From: Bacillota bacterium
GTDB taxonomy: Bacteria > Bacillota > GCA-003054495 > Carboxydocellales > JAJZTU01
Direction: 5' to 3'
DNA: 10,900 nucleotides
Assembly: GCA_021848765.1 (NCBI GenBank)
Contig: JAJZTU010000096.1
Coordinates: 1 to 10,900 of the forward strand
The notes beneath the pieces are model-generated. The model saw only the letters and a list, made by a program, of their open reading frames with translations. It did no database searches and was not told where the DNA came from. The position numbers and the translations under genes were made by a program. Positions 1 through 7,893 of the stretch are shown here, one piece after another; positions within the stretch are counted from its first letter, which is position 1; the number at the start of each line of letters is the position of its first letter.

Positions 1-1234
1 TGGCCAAAGTCGAGGCCAGGAGGCTAATCTGCTCATTAGTGGTCATCTGCATTTCAACCGAGGCCGCAACCTGCTGGGTGGCAACCGAAGACTGCTGGGC
101 AATACTGCTCACACTGTCTACCGCTTCCACTACCGTGCTAATTCCGCCATACTGTTCCTGGGCAGCATCGGTGATACCCTCAACCATCCGTTCCATGCGG
201 TGCACGGCATTGACAATTTCGTCCAGGGCATGTTTCGCCTGGAGGGCGGTAGCTACACCTTCCTGAACCTCTCTGTTTCCTACACTCATGGATTGAGCAG
301 CCTTGGCTGTATCCTCCTGGATCTCCTCAATCAGCTCGCCGATTTGCTGGGCTGCAGTTCCTGAACCCTCTGCCAACTTGCGGACCTCATCAGCAACTAC
401 CGCAAAGCCCCGGCCGTGTTCTCCCGCCCGGGCCGCTTCGATTGCGGCATTCAGGGCCAAAAGGTTAGTCTGGTCGGCGATACTGGTAATTACGTTTACA
501 ATGTCCCCAATTTGCTCAGACCTCTGGTGGAGCTTCTGGACAGCTTGGGATGAGTTATTTACCGCTTCAGCAATCATCCGCATCTTAGCCACGGAACGGT
601 CCACCTCCATGGCCCCCTTGCTGGCGAATTCCGCTGTTTCCTGGGAACTGGAAAAAGTGGCCTTGGAATTGGCGGCGATCTGCTGTACCGCTGCGGAAAG
701 CTCCTGCATGGTCTGAAGGGTCTCCATAATCTGGCTGGCCTGTCTCTGGGAACCGCCGGCAATTTGGTCCACAGCGGCGGAAATCTGCTGAATTGAGGCC
801 GTCGCCTTTTCAGTGGCCATAGAAACCGAAGCTGCCTCATGGGCAACTCCCACGGCGGTCTCCACGTTCTGGCCTACAGTTTCCCGGATATCCTTAACCA
901 TTTTATTAAAAGCAGAAGCCATTTTCCCAAAAATATCATCAGTAGGAAAATCAATGTGTTGGGTTAAATCCCCTTCTGCCACTTTGCTGATTGCATCCAG
1001 AAAGACATTAAAGATTTTGTTCAAAAGCTTATTAAGATAACCAAGGATGAGCATTCCGGCTACAAATCCTATAGGCACCACCGGACCTAAAATCAGTAAA
1101 AATTGTTCTCTGCTAACTTGCAGATAATATGCCAATAAAGCGGTCCAAATTAGGGTCCCACCACCGGTAATAGCGATAAAGACAATCCCTAATTTCCAAA
1201 AAGGCTTTAGTTTGAACCTATACTTATTTGACAT
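1..1234 (-). CDS. Methyl-accepting chemotaxis protein, 3' end beyond the window
   Basis: A membrane chemoreceptor that passes signals to the CheA/CheW kinase complex. 411 residues are visible and the frame is open to the window edge, so the C-terminus is missing. Two membrane segments (about 12-38 and 44-67) are separated by only a few residues. A HAMP linker follows (about 68-120), then a long signalling coiled coil. The conserved hairpin tip lies near residues 251-290, with IADQTNLLALNAAIEAARAG followed by GRGFAVVADEVRKLAE. The ATG at 1234 is preceded by AAGGA at a suitable distance. With almost no extracytoplasmic loop there is no classical periplasmic sensor domain, so it may sense a cytoplasmic or membrane signal, or work with a partner (inference). 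It lies 107 nt downstream of murA and no convincing promoter was found in that gap. The family assignment is secure; the ligand is unknown. Confidence 0.95.
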   Translation of the reverse strand, partial: MSNKYRFKLKPFWKLGIVFIAITGGGTLIWTALLAYYLQVSREQFLLILGPVVPIGFVAGMLILGYLNKLLNKIFNVFLDAISKVAEGDLTQHIDFPTDDIFGKMASAFNKMVKDIRETVGQNVETAVGVAHEAASVSMATEKATASIQQISAAVDQIAGGSQRQASQIMETLQTMQELSAAVQQIAANSKATFSSSQETAEFASKGAMEVDRSVAKMRMIAEAVNNSSQAVQKLHQRSEQIGDIVNVITSIADQTNLLALNAAIEAARAGEHGRGFAVVADEVRKLAEGSGTAAQQIGELIEEIQEDTAKAAQSMSVGNREVQEGVATALQAKHALDEIVNAVHRMERMVEGITDAAQEQYGGISTVVEAVDSVSSIAQQSSVATQQVAASVEMQMTTNEQISLLASTLA

Positions 1235-1341
1235 ATTATCACATCCTTCGACCTAATTCGCTATATAACGTATAGTTTCTTCCTTAGTCCCGGCTTTTCC
1301 TGCTTCTTGAATGCAAAATATTTACTATAAGATCCAGATGT

Positions 1342-2595
1342 TTATTCATTTCTCGAGATTCTTGCCCCGATACCACGGAACTTCTGCTCCAGGTTTTCAT
1401 AGCCCCGGTCAATATAGTGTACGTTATCAATCTCTGTAGCCCCGTCGGCCAGCAAGCCGGCTACTATAAGGGCCGCTCCGGCCCTGAGGTCGGAGGCCCT
1501 GACCTGAGCCCCCTCCAGCCTGGGAATACCTTCTATTACCGCCGTGCGGCCCTGGATTTTGATTTTGGCCCCCATACGTTTGAGCTCATCAGCAACCTGC
1601 ATCCGGTTCTCAAAAACATTCTCCACGATGATACTTGTTCCGGGAGTCACAGCCAGCATGGCCATCATCTGGGATTGCATATCAGTAGGAAACCCGGGGT
1701 AGGGGAGGGTTTTAATATCAATAGGGCGCAGAGCCTTATTGGACTTGACCCAGATGGTATCATCCTGCTCGATCACCTCGGCATTGGCTTCTCTAAGTTT
1801 AGCGGTAACAGGCTCCAGGTGGGTGGGAATTACGTTTTCCACCAAAACATCTCCACCGGTGGCCGCAGCAGCAACCATGAAGGTTCCGGCCTCAATCCGG
1901 TCAGGGATAATTGCATACCGGACACCCGACAACGCTGCTACTCCTTCTACCTTAATGACATCTGTTCCGGCTCCCCGTACCCTGGCTCCCATAGCGTTCA
2001 AGAGGTTGGCCAGGTCAACTATTTCCGGTTCCTTAGCGGCATTCTCGATGATGGTCTGCCCTTTAGCTACCACCGCAGCCATCATGATATTCTCCGTAGC
2101 TCCCACGCTGGGGAAATCCAGATAAATTCTGGCCCCCTTCAGCCCATTGGCCTTGGCCTTAATAAATCCCTGCTGGAGACTAATTTCGGCTCCCAGGCTG
2201 CCCAGGCCTTTGATATGCAGGTCCATGGGCCTGCTCCCGATATTGCATCCACCGGGTAGAGCAATATGGGCCTTGCCAACCTTGGCCAGGAGGGGGCCTA
2301 GCAGAATATTAGAGGCCCGGAGTTGCTTTACCTTTTCATAGGGAGTTTCGAAATCAGGGCTGTCCGGAGGATAAATTACTACACAGTCCTCACTTTCCCA
2401 CTCAGTTCCGGCTCCCAGGTCGTGAACTATACTCAACATAACCAGCACATCGCTGATTCTTGGAACGTTTTCCAGATAAACAGGCCCATTAGCTAATAAC
2501 GCTGCACTAATGGCTATCAAAGCAGCATTTTTTGCTCCACTGACTCTGACCTTTCCTTCCAGGCGAGTCCCACCTTCAACAACTATTGTGGCCAC
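1342..2595 (-). CDS. murA: UDP-N-acetylglucosamine 1-carboxyvinyltransferase (MurA)
   Basis: A cytoplasmic enzyme that transfers enolpyruvate from phosphoenolpyruvate to UDP-GlcNAc, the first committed step of peptidoglycan synthesis and the fosfomycin target. The 417-residue length is typical of the family. Key residues are visible: Lys22 in SGAKNAAL, the catalytic cysteine Cys117 in PGGCNIGSRPMDLHI (the fosfomycin-reactive position, Cys115 in E. coli), and Asp305 in PGFPTDMQ. The Cys suggests fosfomycin sensitivity rather than the Asp form found in naturally resistant species. The start is GTG, supported by GGAAGGAGG eight bases upstream. Firmicutes often carry two paralogues (MurA/MurZ); I cannot tell which this is. 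It is preceded by a likely promoter (2673-2701) and by a terminator of the upstream BON gene, so it is probably transcribed on its own. Confidence 0.97.
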   Translation of the reverse strand: MATIVVEGGTRLEGKVRVSGAKNAALIAISAALLANGPVYLENVPRISDVLVMLSIVHDLGAGTEWESEDCVVIYPPDSPDFETPYEKVKQLRASNILLGPLLAKVGKAHIALPGGCNIGSRPMDLHIKGLGSLGAEISLQQGFIKAKANGLKGARIYLDFPSVGATENIMMAAVVAKGQTIIENAAKEPEIVDLANLLNAMGARVRGAGTDVIKVEGVAALSGVRYAIIPDRIEAGTFMVAAAATGGDVLVENVIPTHLEPVTAKLREANAEVIEQDDTIWVKSNKALRPIDIKTLPYPGFPTDMQSQMMAMLAVTPGTSIIVENVFENRMQVADELKRMGAKIKIQGRTAVIEGIPRLEGAQVRASDLRAGAALIVAGLLADGATEIDNVHYIDRGYENLEQKFRGIGARISRNE

Positions 2596-2644
2596 CTAGC
2601 AGCCTCCTTCCAATCCTGGCAACTATTACTATTCTATACTATTA

Positions 2645-2656
2645 ACGGTACACCGT
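2645..2656. repeat. Small dyad in the murA leader
   Basis: The sequence ACGGT-ac-ACCGT forms a 5-bp perfect inverted repeat just downstream of the proposed murA promoter. It could be an operator half-site pair or may be chance. No regulator is identified. Confidence 0.2.
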
Positions 2657-2672
2657 AGTATTATTCGCTGCC

Positions 2673-2701
2673 GCTATAACTTTTCCTGCTTGGCTTGTGA
2701 A
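2673..2701 (-). promoter_or_regulatory. Probable sigma-A promoter of murA
   Basis: On the minus strand TTCACA (2696-2701, five of six matches to TTGACA) is followed after 17 bases by TATAGC (2673-2678, four of six matches to TATAAT). The start point would leave a leader of about 70 nt before the GTG of murA. Confidence 0.4.
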
Positions 2702-2728
2702 CAATTTGACAAAATCCGACTCGATTGA

Positions 2729-2775
2729 AACAAAGAAAATGCGATGACATAACATTAAAGTTATCATATCATCGC
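2729..2775 (-). terminator. Probable intrinsic terminator of the BON gene
   Basis: An imperfect hairpin at 2741-2775 (GCGATGA paired with TCATCGC, with further AT pairs inside) lies just past the BON-gene stop. Read on the minus strand it is followed by a T-rich run, ATTTTCTTTGTTT. The stem is AT-rich and interrupted, so strength is uncertain. Confidence 0.5.
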
Positions 2776-2795
2776 TAGTTATGCAATGTTAATTA

Positions 2796-3665
2796 TTATT
2801 GCAGGGTAACCACAATTCCGTTACTGACGCCCTTCACTACCTTGGCCTGGTGAATCAGGTCTTCAGCTTCCTGGCGCTGGTCAGGAGAAGCTACCCACCC
2901 TGTGAGATAGGCAATTTCGTCTACCACAAAGACTTTTATGTCCGATAGTCCCCTGGAACCGAGAATACCGCGCAAAGTTTGTGCCGCCGCCACATCCGCA
3001 TCATGTGCAGGCCGGCGGACATTCAGCTTATTCCGGACTCCTTTTACCCCCTCAACCTGAGCTGCCAGCTTATGAGCATACTCAGCAACCTCAGGATTAT
3101 CAACCCAACCCAGCAGGGTTACTACGCCTCCCTTGGTCCGGGTGAAGATATCGCCGGCCTTGATACGGCCGGAACGGACAAAAGCATCTTCGATCAGGTT
3201 AGTGATGGTGGCGTCATCCTGGTAGTTAGCCTCCCCAACCTCCAACTCAGAAACCACGGCCCGCACACCGTAAACGCTTTCAGCCGCTGCAACGGCAGCT
3301 TCTTCCTCGGCCAGGGAAGCCATCCTTCCTACCAGGCGGACCACTCCGCCCTTGGTCTTGACACCTACGTGGCCCAAATCTACCCGGTACTGCTGCAACT
3401 TAGCTTCTACTTCAGCGGTAATCTCCTTATCATCCACAGGGTTATCCATGGCTACAGTCAAGCTGTTATCAATATGCCCAACCTTGGGATTTTGCCGGAT
3501 CAGCTTTTCGGCAAAATGCTTCTCAGCCAGTACGTCAACCATCCCACTGAGTTCAACATTGCCTCCGCGAACCTCTACATTGATATCATCAGAACTGAGG
3601 TACATTCTTTCCTGGAGCATCAGGGTTATTTCTTCCTGCAGGCGGGAGTCTTCAGTTTTTTCCAT
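2796..3665 (-). CDS. Protein of four tandem BON domains
   Basis: A 289-residue protein made almost entirely of four BON (OsmY and nodulation) repeats, at about residues 6-72, 78-144, 151-217 and 224-288. Each shows the alternating strand motif: GGNVELSG (34-41), GGVVRLVG (106-113), GGVVTLLG (179-186) and IAYLTG (251-256). BON domains are thought to bind phospholipid or other hydrophobic ligands, and most known members (OsmY, secretin-associated proteins) are exported. Here the N-terminus is acidic and hydrophilic with no signal peptide or membrane segment, so a cytoplasmic or membrane-surface location is expected. The ATG start has AAAGGTGG six bases upstream. It follows the HEXXH peptidase gene by 58 nt with no terminator in the gap, so the two are probably co-transcribed. 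The precise role is unknown. Confidence 0.9.
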   Translation of the reverse strand: MEKTEDSRLQEEITLMLQERMYLSSDDINVEVRGGNVELSGMVDVLAEKHFAEKLIRQNPKVGHIDNSLTVAMDNPVDDKEITAEVEAKLQQYRVDLGHVGVKTKGGVVRLVGRMASLAEEEAAVAAAESVYGVRAVVSELEVGEANYQDDATITNLIEDAFVRSGRIKAGDIFTRTKGGVVTLLGWVDNPEVAEYAHKLAAQVEGVKGVRNKLNVRRPAHDADVAAAQTLRGILGSRGLSDIKVFVVDEIAYLTGWVASPDQRQEAEDLIHQAKVVKGVSNGIVVTLQ

Positions 3666-3723
3666 AGCAATCCACCTTTCCGTTAGGGCTTAAACTTATT
3701 TTGCCCAAAACAGAAGGCGCTAC

Positions 3724-4665
3724 TCACACCGGCTGTTTGGAAATTGCCCATTCTGACTTTTTGGGCATTTGCCAATTGGCCGTGATCCATTGCTGCCACT
3801 GCTGCTCAAAAGTTATGATGTTAACCCCGAATACCTTGGTAAACGCCTGGTCCATGGTTAGCCCCTTACCCAGCTCATCCATTAAAACATTAATTTTGTT
3901 TTCACCGTATTTTTCCACCAGGTAATTAATCGCCAGCAGGGATTGCCGGTAAGCCAGGGCCTGATTAGGCAGGTTATCAAATTCCTCGTCCATTTGGTCC
4001 AAAGGATAGAGGGGCTGATCGAGATTGGCGCCCGGCTCATCAAATTGAAATCCGGTTACTTCCCACTCTTTGTACTGGGCAATCCCCTCGGTCAGCCAGC
4101 GGGTATAGTTACCCCTGGTCCGGTAGTCCACCACCAAGTGGGTGAATTCATGGGCCATTGGGCCGGATTCAGCAAATACTGATTTAATTTGGTTTTTATC
4201 CTGGTCAGCAATCCACTGTTCGGGGGACAGTACCCTGATAACCCCACCCCAGTAGACCCCCATGGCACTTTCGTCGGCATCCCAGCCAAAGGTCCGGCCC
4301 AGCGCTTCTCTGGTAGGATAAACTACCACCAAAATTTTTTTGCCGGATTTATAACCATAGGCCTTTACCACCGGCTCATAAATTTCTTCTGCATTTTCCA
4401 GGACCATCCGGGCCATCTCTTCTTCACCGGCAGCAGGTGAATACCGGACGATGAAATGTTCCCCTACCACCTGTGGCCAATTCCAGGTTTCCAGAACTGC
4501 AGCAGTCCTGATCGCTTCCCTGATCACCGAATAGGCCAGCAGCCGGGGCAGTGGGAATCCAAAACCAATAAAAGTCCCGGCAATTACCAGCAAGGTTAAA
4601 ATTTTATTTCTAAGGGAAAGCCGGCCCTCGGGGACCTGTAAATTGTGCCTGATCACAGGTTGCAT
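3724..4665 (-). CDS. Exported HEXXH zinc metallopeptidase, peptidase MA-like
   Basis: A 313-residue protein with a basic N-terminus and one hydrophobic segment (about 21-45) that should act as signal anchor or signal peptide, placing the catalytic part outside the membrane. The zinc site is clear: HEFTH at 172-176 supplies two histidines, and Glu193 in WLTEGIAQY (190-198) is the likely third ligand, the gluzincin arrangement of the peptidase MA-like family. The conserved upstream block FIVRYSP (71-77) and the strand ILVVVYPT are also typical. ATG 4665 is preceded by AAGGGGGAG, and a good promoter lies at 4695-4724. It probably forms an operon with the BON gene downstream. Substrate is not predictable from sequence; related proteins are widespread and uncharacterised in Clostridia. 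Confidence 0.85.
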   Translation of the reverse strand: MQPVIRHNLQVPEGRLSLRNKILTLLVIAGTFIGFGFPLPRLLAYSVIREAIRTAAVLETWNWPQVVGEHFIVRYSPAAGEEEMARMVLENAEEIYEPVVKAYGYKSGKKILVVVYPTREALGRTFGWDADESAMGVYWGGVIRVLSPEQWIADQDKNQIKSVFAESGPMAHEFTHLVVDYRTRGNYTRWLTEGIAQYKEWEVTGFQFDEPGANLDQPLYPLDQMDEEFDNLPNQALAYRQSLLAINYLVEKYGENKINVLMDELGKGLTMDQAFTKVFGVNIITFEQQWQQWITANWQMPKKSEWAISKQPV

Positions 4666-4694
4666 TGCTCTCTCCCCCTTTTCTCCGCCTATTA

Positions 4695-4724
4695 ATTATA
4701 CTATGATTATGCTGGAAATGTCCC
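4695..4724 (-). promoter_or_regulatory. Probable sigma-A promoter of the HEXXH peptidase gene
   Basis: A perfect TATAAT on the minus strand (4695-4700) is preceded after 18 bases by GGGACA (4719-4724, four of six matches). It lies about 30 nt before the ATG and downstream of the preceding gene's terminator. Confidence 0.55.
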
Positions 4725-4755
4725 AGGTAATTGTTTCTAAATTTAAAGTGTTTTT

Positions 4756-4789
4756 AAAAAAGAAGACCCACCGGAATTACCCGGTGAGT
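4756..4789 (-). terminator. Intrinsic terminator of the TPR gene
   Basis: A 9-bp GC-rich stem (4766-4774 with 4781-4789, one G-T pair) with a 6-nt loop. On the minus strand it is followed immediately by CTTCTTTTTT. It lies 40 nt past the TPR-gene stop. Confidence 0.85.
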
Positions 4790-4830
4790 ACATTAACTGA
4801 CAGCTTTAAATTAAGCGAAAATCCCTAAAA

Positions 4831-5481
4831 CTACTTTTTGCCTGCGCCCAGGATCTCCTGGTATTGTTTAATCATGTCCTTGGCCCGGGTTTCTTCCTGA
4901 GTACCGGCCGGAACCTTTTTGAGCTCCTCAATGGCTTGGGCATATTGCTGTTTGCTGGCCAGGTAAATCCCGAGGTTCATCCTGGCGGGAGCCAGGTTGG
5001 GGTCTGCCACAAGGGCTTTACGGGCATTTTCAATGGCCTTGTCGGTATTCCCGGTGTAAAAATAACTGGTAGCCAGGTCACCTAAAACCGGCGCATTATT
5101 GGGGTTTTTCTCCAAAACTTTTTCAAACTCAGCTATGGCCAGTTTTAACTGCTTCTGGCCTTCAGCAGGTTTTTGCGAGTTTAGATTGGTGGTGCCGAGG
5201 GTAAAGTATTCAACTCCCAGGCTTTCCCGGGTCTTAAGATCACCAGGGTTACTCTTTAGTGTTTCCTGATACTGTTTAATGAGGGCTTCACTGGTCTGAG
5301 GCGTGTTAGCAGCACCCCTGCCACCACCAATGGCCCCTGAGAATGAAAACACCAGGGTCGACCCTAGTAAGCCTGCTGCAATTAAAATTGCAATAAACAC
5401 TACCATGCTGTTATTGGACAGTTTGCGGCCTGAAGTGGTATAGGATGCAGCTTTTGGTTTACGTACCTTATTTTTTGCCAC
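4831..5481 (-). CDS. Membrane-anchored tetratricopeptide repeat protein
   Basis: A 216-residue protein: a very basic N-terminal segment (KNKVRKPK, then GRK), one transmembrane helix at about 26-47 (SMVVFIAILIAAGLLGSTLV), a Gly/Ala/Thr linker, and a C-terminal stretch of TPR repeats from about 68 on (for example KNPNNAPVLGDLATSYFYTG and ADPNLAPARMNLGIYLA). By the positive-inside rule the TPR part faces outwards, probably as a scaffold for other envelope proteins. I chose the GTG at 5481 because GGAGGAG stands eight bases upstream. The frame stays open to a TTG at 5544, but that codon lacks a ribosome binding site and sits at the predicted transcription start. The gene has its own promoter and terminator. 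Partner and role are unknown. Confidence 0.85.
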   Translation of the reverse strand: MAKNKVRKPKAASYTTSGRKLSNNSMVVFIAILIAAGLLGSTLVFSFSGAIGGGRGAANTPQTSEALIKQYQETLKSNPGDLKTRESLGVEYFTLGTTNLNSQKPAEGQKQLKLAIAEFEKVLEKNPNNAPVLGDLATSYFYTGNTDKAIENARKALVADPNLAPARMNLGIYLASKQQYAQAIEELKKVPAGTQEETRAKDMIKQYQEILGAGKK

Positions 5482-5489
5482 GGCCCCAT

Positions 5490-5496
5490 CTCCTCC
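5490..5496 (-). promoter_or_regulatory. Ribosome binding site deciding the TPR start
   Basis: GGAGGAG eight bases before the GTG at 5481. It argues for the short form over the 21-residue longer frame starting at TTG 5544. Confidence 0.75.
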
Positions 5497-5555
5497 TATT
5501 GCTTTGTAGGTACTGTCTTTAAACTGTAAACCTTTAGGGGACAAGCACCTTTATT

Positions 5556-5584
5556 ATTATACCACCACATCCTATTTATTTCCA
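5556..5584 (-). promoter_or_regulatory. Probable sigma-A promoter of the TPR gene
   Basis: TATAAT (5556-5561) is preceded after 17 bases by TGGAAA (5579-5584, four of six matches to TTGACA). The -35 box overlaps the last codons of trxB. Transcription would begin near 5549, leaving a leader of about 65 nt. Confidence 0.6.
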
Positions 5585-6495
5585 CAGCCCTCCAGATATT
5601 TTTCTGCGGCAATAATGGCATTAGCTCCATCGGCAACAGCGGTAACTACCTGGCGCAGTTCCTTGGTCCGGACGTCACCGGCGGCGAAGACACCCGGCAT
5701 GCAGGTAACTGTAGTCTCATCTGCCACTATATATCCCTTTTCAGTACATTTCAGGCCCTGAGCCAGGAATTCAGTTTCCGGTGTGGCGCCTACAAAGATA
5801 AAGACCCCATCAGTAGCCAGAGTTTCCCGGGTATCCTCTAAAAGATTGTGGACTTCCACTCCGGTAACCTTTTCTTCACCTATAATCCTTTCCACTGCAC
5901 TGTTCCATATAAAGGAAATCTTTGGCTCTGCAAAGGCCCGGTCCTGTAAAATTTTCGTCGCCCTCAGGGAGTCCCTCCGGTGAATAACCGTAACTTTGCT
6001 GGCAAATCTGGTCAGAAATAAGGCTTCCTCAATTGCAGTATCTCCGCCGCCAACCACCACTACCTGCTGGTCCTGAAAAAACGCCCCGTCACAGGTTCCG
6101 CAGTAGGAAACCCCGCGGCCTGTCAGCGCTCTTTCCCCGGGAACCTCCAGTTCATTGGCCCTCGCTCCGGTAGCAATGATCACTGCTTTACCACGGTACT
6201 CACTATTGTTCGTCCTGATAGTCTTAATTTCTCCCTGAAGTTCGGCCGCTGTAACATCATCAGTAACTATCTCCAGGCCAAACTTCTCCGCCTGTTCCTT
6301 CATCTTTATCCCAAGCTCGAAACCATTGATCCCCTCCGGAAACCCGGGATAGTTTTCGATTATATCAGTGGTAGCGGCCCTGCCGCCTGGCATGCTCTTT
6401 TCAATTAACAGGGTTTTCAACTTGGCCCTGGCTCCGTATAAACCAGCAGTAAGCCCGGCGGGGCCGGCACCGATAATAATGACATCATAACACAT
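5572..6495 (-). CDS. trxB: Thioredoxin reductase (NADPH, FAD)
   Basis: A cytoplasmic flavoenzyme that passes electrons from NADPH through FAD to a redox-active disulfide and then to thioredoxin. Counting from the start chosen here (307 residues, normal for the low-molecular-weight class): FAD-binding GAGPAG at 9-14, the redox pair Cys132 and Cys135 in YCGTCDGAF, the NADPH-binding GGGDTAIEEA from 149, the phosphate-binding HRRDSLRA at 172-179, and the FAD motif AAGDV near 271. The intact HRR motif favours NADPH over the ferredoxin-dependent variants found in some clostridia. The ATG at 6495 has GGAGGAG eight bases upstream; an ATG ten codons earlier (6525) has none and overlaps the predicted -10 box. 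It has its own promoter; a terminator isolates it from the M23 gene upstream. Confidence 0.95.
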   Translation of the reverse strand: MCYDVIIIGAGPAGLTAGLYGARAKLKTLLIEKSMPGGRAATTDIIENYPGFPEGINGFELGIKMKEQAEKFGLEIVTDDVTAAELQGEIKTIRTNNSEYRGKAVIIATGARANELEVPGERALTGRGVSYCGTCDGAFFQDQQVVVVGGGDTAIEEALFLTRFASKVTVIHRRDSLRATKILQDRAFAEPKISFIWNSAVERIIGEEKVTGVEVHNLLEDTRETLATDGVFIFVGATPETEFLAQGLKCTEKGYIVADETTVTCMPGVFAAGDVRTKELRQVVTAVADGANAIIAAEKYLEGCGNK

Positions 6496-6503
6496 ATTAA
6501 TCA

Positions 6504-6510
6504 CTCCTCC
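6504..6510 (-). promoter_or_regulatory. Ribosome binding site deciding the trxB start
   Basis: GGAGGAG eight bases before the ATG at 6495, giving a protein that begins MCYDVIIIGAG, as usual for this family. Confidence 0.85.
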
Positions 6511-6523
6511 TTTTTCTATATTC

Positions 6524-6552
6524 ATTTTAAGCGAAATATTTAATTAATGCAA
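6524..6552 (-). promoter_or_regulatory. Probable sigma-A promoter of trxB
   Basis: TTGCAT (6547-6552) and TAAAAT (6524-6529) on the minus strand with a 17-base spacer. The -10 box overlaps the upstream ATG at 6525, so a transcript from here cannot use that start. Confidence 0.55.
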
Positions 6553-6612
6553 CTAGTCCAGAGTGTAGATTAAGCCCAAATTAAAAAGTACATGTAAAAA
6601 AACTGCCCTCAT

Positions 6613-6648
6613 AAAAACACAACCTTATGGGGTTACCATAAGGTTGTG
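6613..6648 (-). terminator. Intrinsic terminator of the M23 gene
   Basis: A perfect 13-bp stem (6618-6630 with 6636-6648, CACAACCTTATGG) and 5-nt loop. On the minus strand it is followed by TTTTTAT. It begins six bases past the stop codon of the M23 gene. Confidence 0.9.
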
Positions 6649-6654
6649 CAATAC

Positions 6655-7893
6655 TTAACGTAAATATCCGATGGGATTACGGAAGGCTCCGTTGTTCAGT
6701 ACCTCAAAATGCAGGTTCGAACCCGTGGCGCGACCGGTAGAACCCACATCCCCGATGTATTCTCCACGACCAACGTCATCCCCTACACTCACCCCGATTG
6801 AGGAAAGATGAGCATAGCGGGTGGTTATCCCGTTGCCGTGATCAATGGCTACTATCTTGCCATATTCGCCATCCCACCCGGCATAGACAACCCGGCCACC
6901 TTCAGCGGCCCTAACCGGCTCGCCGGTGGTGCCGTCAATATCAATTCCTGTGTGCTCCCGGCCCCAGCGTTCGCCATACCCGGAAGTAATTGAACCCCGT
7001 ACCGGCCAAATCAGGTCACCGGAGCCACCCTCACCACGGGAGGCGATCATCATCCGGCCTCTGCCCTTGTTCCCCCTGGCCACAACCCTAACCTCAGGCT
7101 TGGCCAAGATCTTCTCAGATAGAACCTCTTTTTCAACCTGCACACCGTTGCTTAGCACAGTGCGGTAGGTTACCTCTTTTTTACCTTTTTTTCCGGGCTG
7201 CTTGATTTTTTCCGAACCCCGCCTCAAAGATTTATCCTGTTCCACTTTGACCGTGAAAGGGATGTCCTCTTTTACGGTATTTTCTACCGTGGCCACTATA
7301 TGTACCAGAGGTTCAGGTTTTACCAGGTTGATAACCTGCCCTACATCGACAAAATCATTTTTCAAAGCCGGATTAGCTTCCCGGATCTCTCTCACCCGCA
7401 TGTCGTTTTTCCGGGCGATAATCCAGAGATTTTCCCCTTCCCGCACGGTGTAGGTAACCACTTCTACCCGGCCCTTCTTCAGCAGGCCTACAGCCTCCTG
7501 CACACCGGATATCTCACCTGCTTTAGTCTCTACCGGGACTATTTCCACCTGCTCATCATATTTAACTTTAACTCTGGCTTGGGGGTGCGGCCTGCCTGTC
7601 ATCTCTACTTGCAATTGCTGCAAAACTTTTTGGGCATCTTTTTCGCTGGCCAGAATTACTTCTATTTTATTATTTATCTTAATACCGGTTGCCGGGACGT
7701 TCTTCTCCAGGGCAGCGGCAACCCTGTTATGAATCCTGGGTTGATTGGCTTGTTTGGCCTGCAGCTCTACAGCATCCTGCGGTCCGTTTACAAAAGCGGT
7801 AAAAATGTTGGCCACAATTAGCAGAAGTGCACATCCTCCCGCAATGGCTAATCCGTTCCCCTGCCTGGGGGCCTCCTGTTTACGTAACTCCAT
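6655..7893 (-). CDS. Exported LysM-G5-M23 cell-wall peptidase-like protein
   Basis: A 412-residue envelope protein. A membrane segment or uncleaved signal (about 14-36) is followed by an unassigned region, a LysM peptidoglycan-binding domain (about 147-192, YTVREGENLWIIA), a G5 domain (about 198-273) and a C-terminal M23/LytM-type domain (about 295-412). M23 enzymes cut peptide cross-bridges in peptidoglycan. Zinc ligands are present: His314 and Asp318 in HTGID, and His395. His362 in RYAHLSS also remains. The usual HLH motif near the end reads Asn393-Leu-His395, so the first histidine, which helps catalysis in LytM, is replaced. The ATG start has AAAGGGAGG five bases upstream. Promoter at 8023-8052 and terminator at 6613-6648 make it a single-gene unit. 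Likely roles are cell-wall turnover or sporulation; activity is uncertain. Confidence 0.92.
   Translation of the reverse strand: MELRKQEAPRQGNGLAIAGGCALLLIVANIFTAFVNGPQDAVELQAKQANQPRIHNRVAAALEKNVPATGIKINNKIEVILASEKDAQKVLQQLQVEMTGRPHPQARVKVKYDEQVEIVPVETKAGEISGVQEAVGLLKKGRVEVVTYTVREGENLWIIARKNDMRVREIREANPALKNDFVDVGQVINLVKPEPLVHIVATVENTVKEDIPFTVKVEQDKSLRRGSEKIKQPGKKGKKEVTYRTVLSNGVQVEKEVLSEKILAKPEVRVVARGNKGRGRMMIASRGEGGSGDLIWPVRGSITSGYGERWGREHTGIDIDGTTGEPVRAAEGGRVVYAGWDGEYGKIVAIDHGNGITTRYAHLSSIGVSVGDDVGRGEYIGDVGSTGRATGSNLHFEVLNNGAFRNPIGYLR

Noticed and set aside
574..846. Minus-strand 90-residue frame inside the chemoreceptor gene
   Set aside because: It overlaps the MCP coding sequence in another frame and is a proline/arginine-rich shadow product.
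1417..2259. Long plus-strand open frame opposite murA
   Set aside because: It is the antisense shadow of an unmistakable murA, with low-complexity shadow composition and no ribosome binding site. Similar plus-strand frames opposite the BON, peptidase, M23 and scfB genes were rejected likewise.
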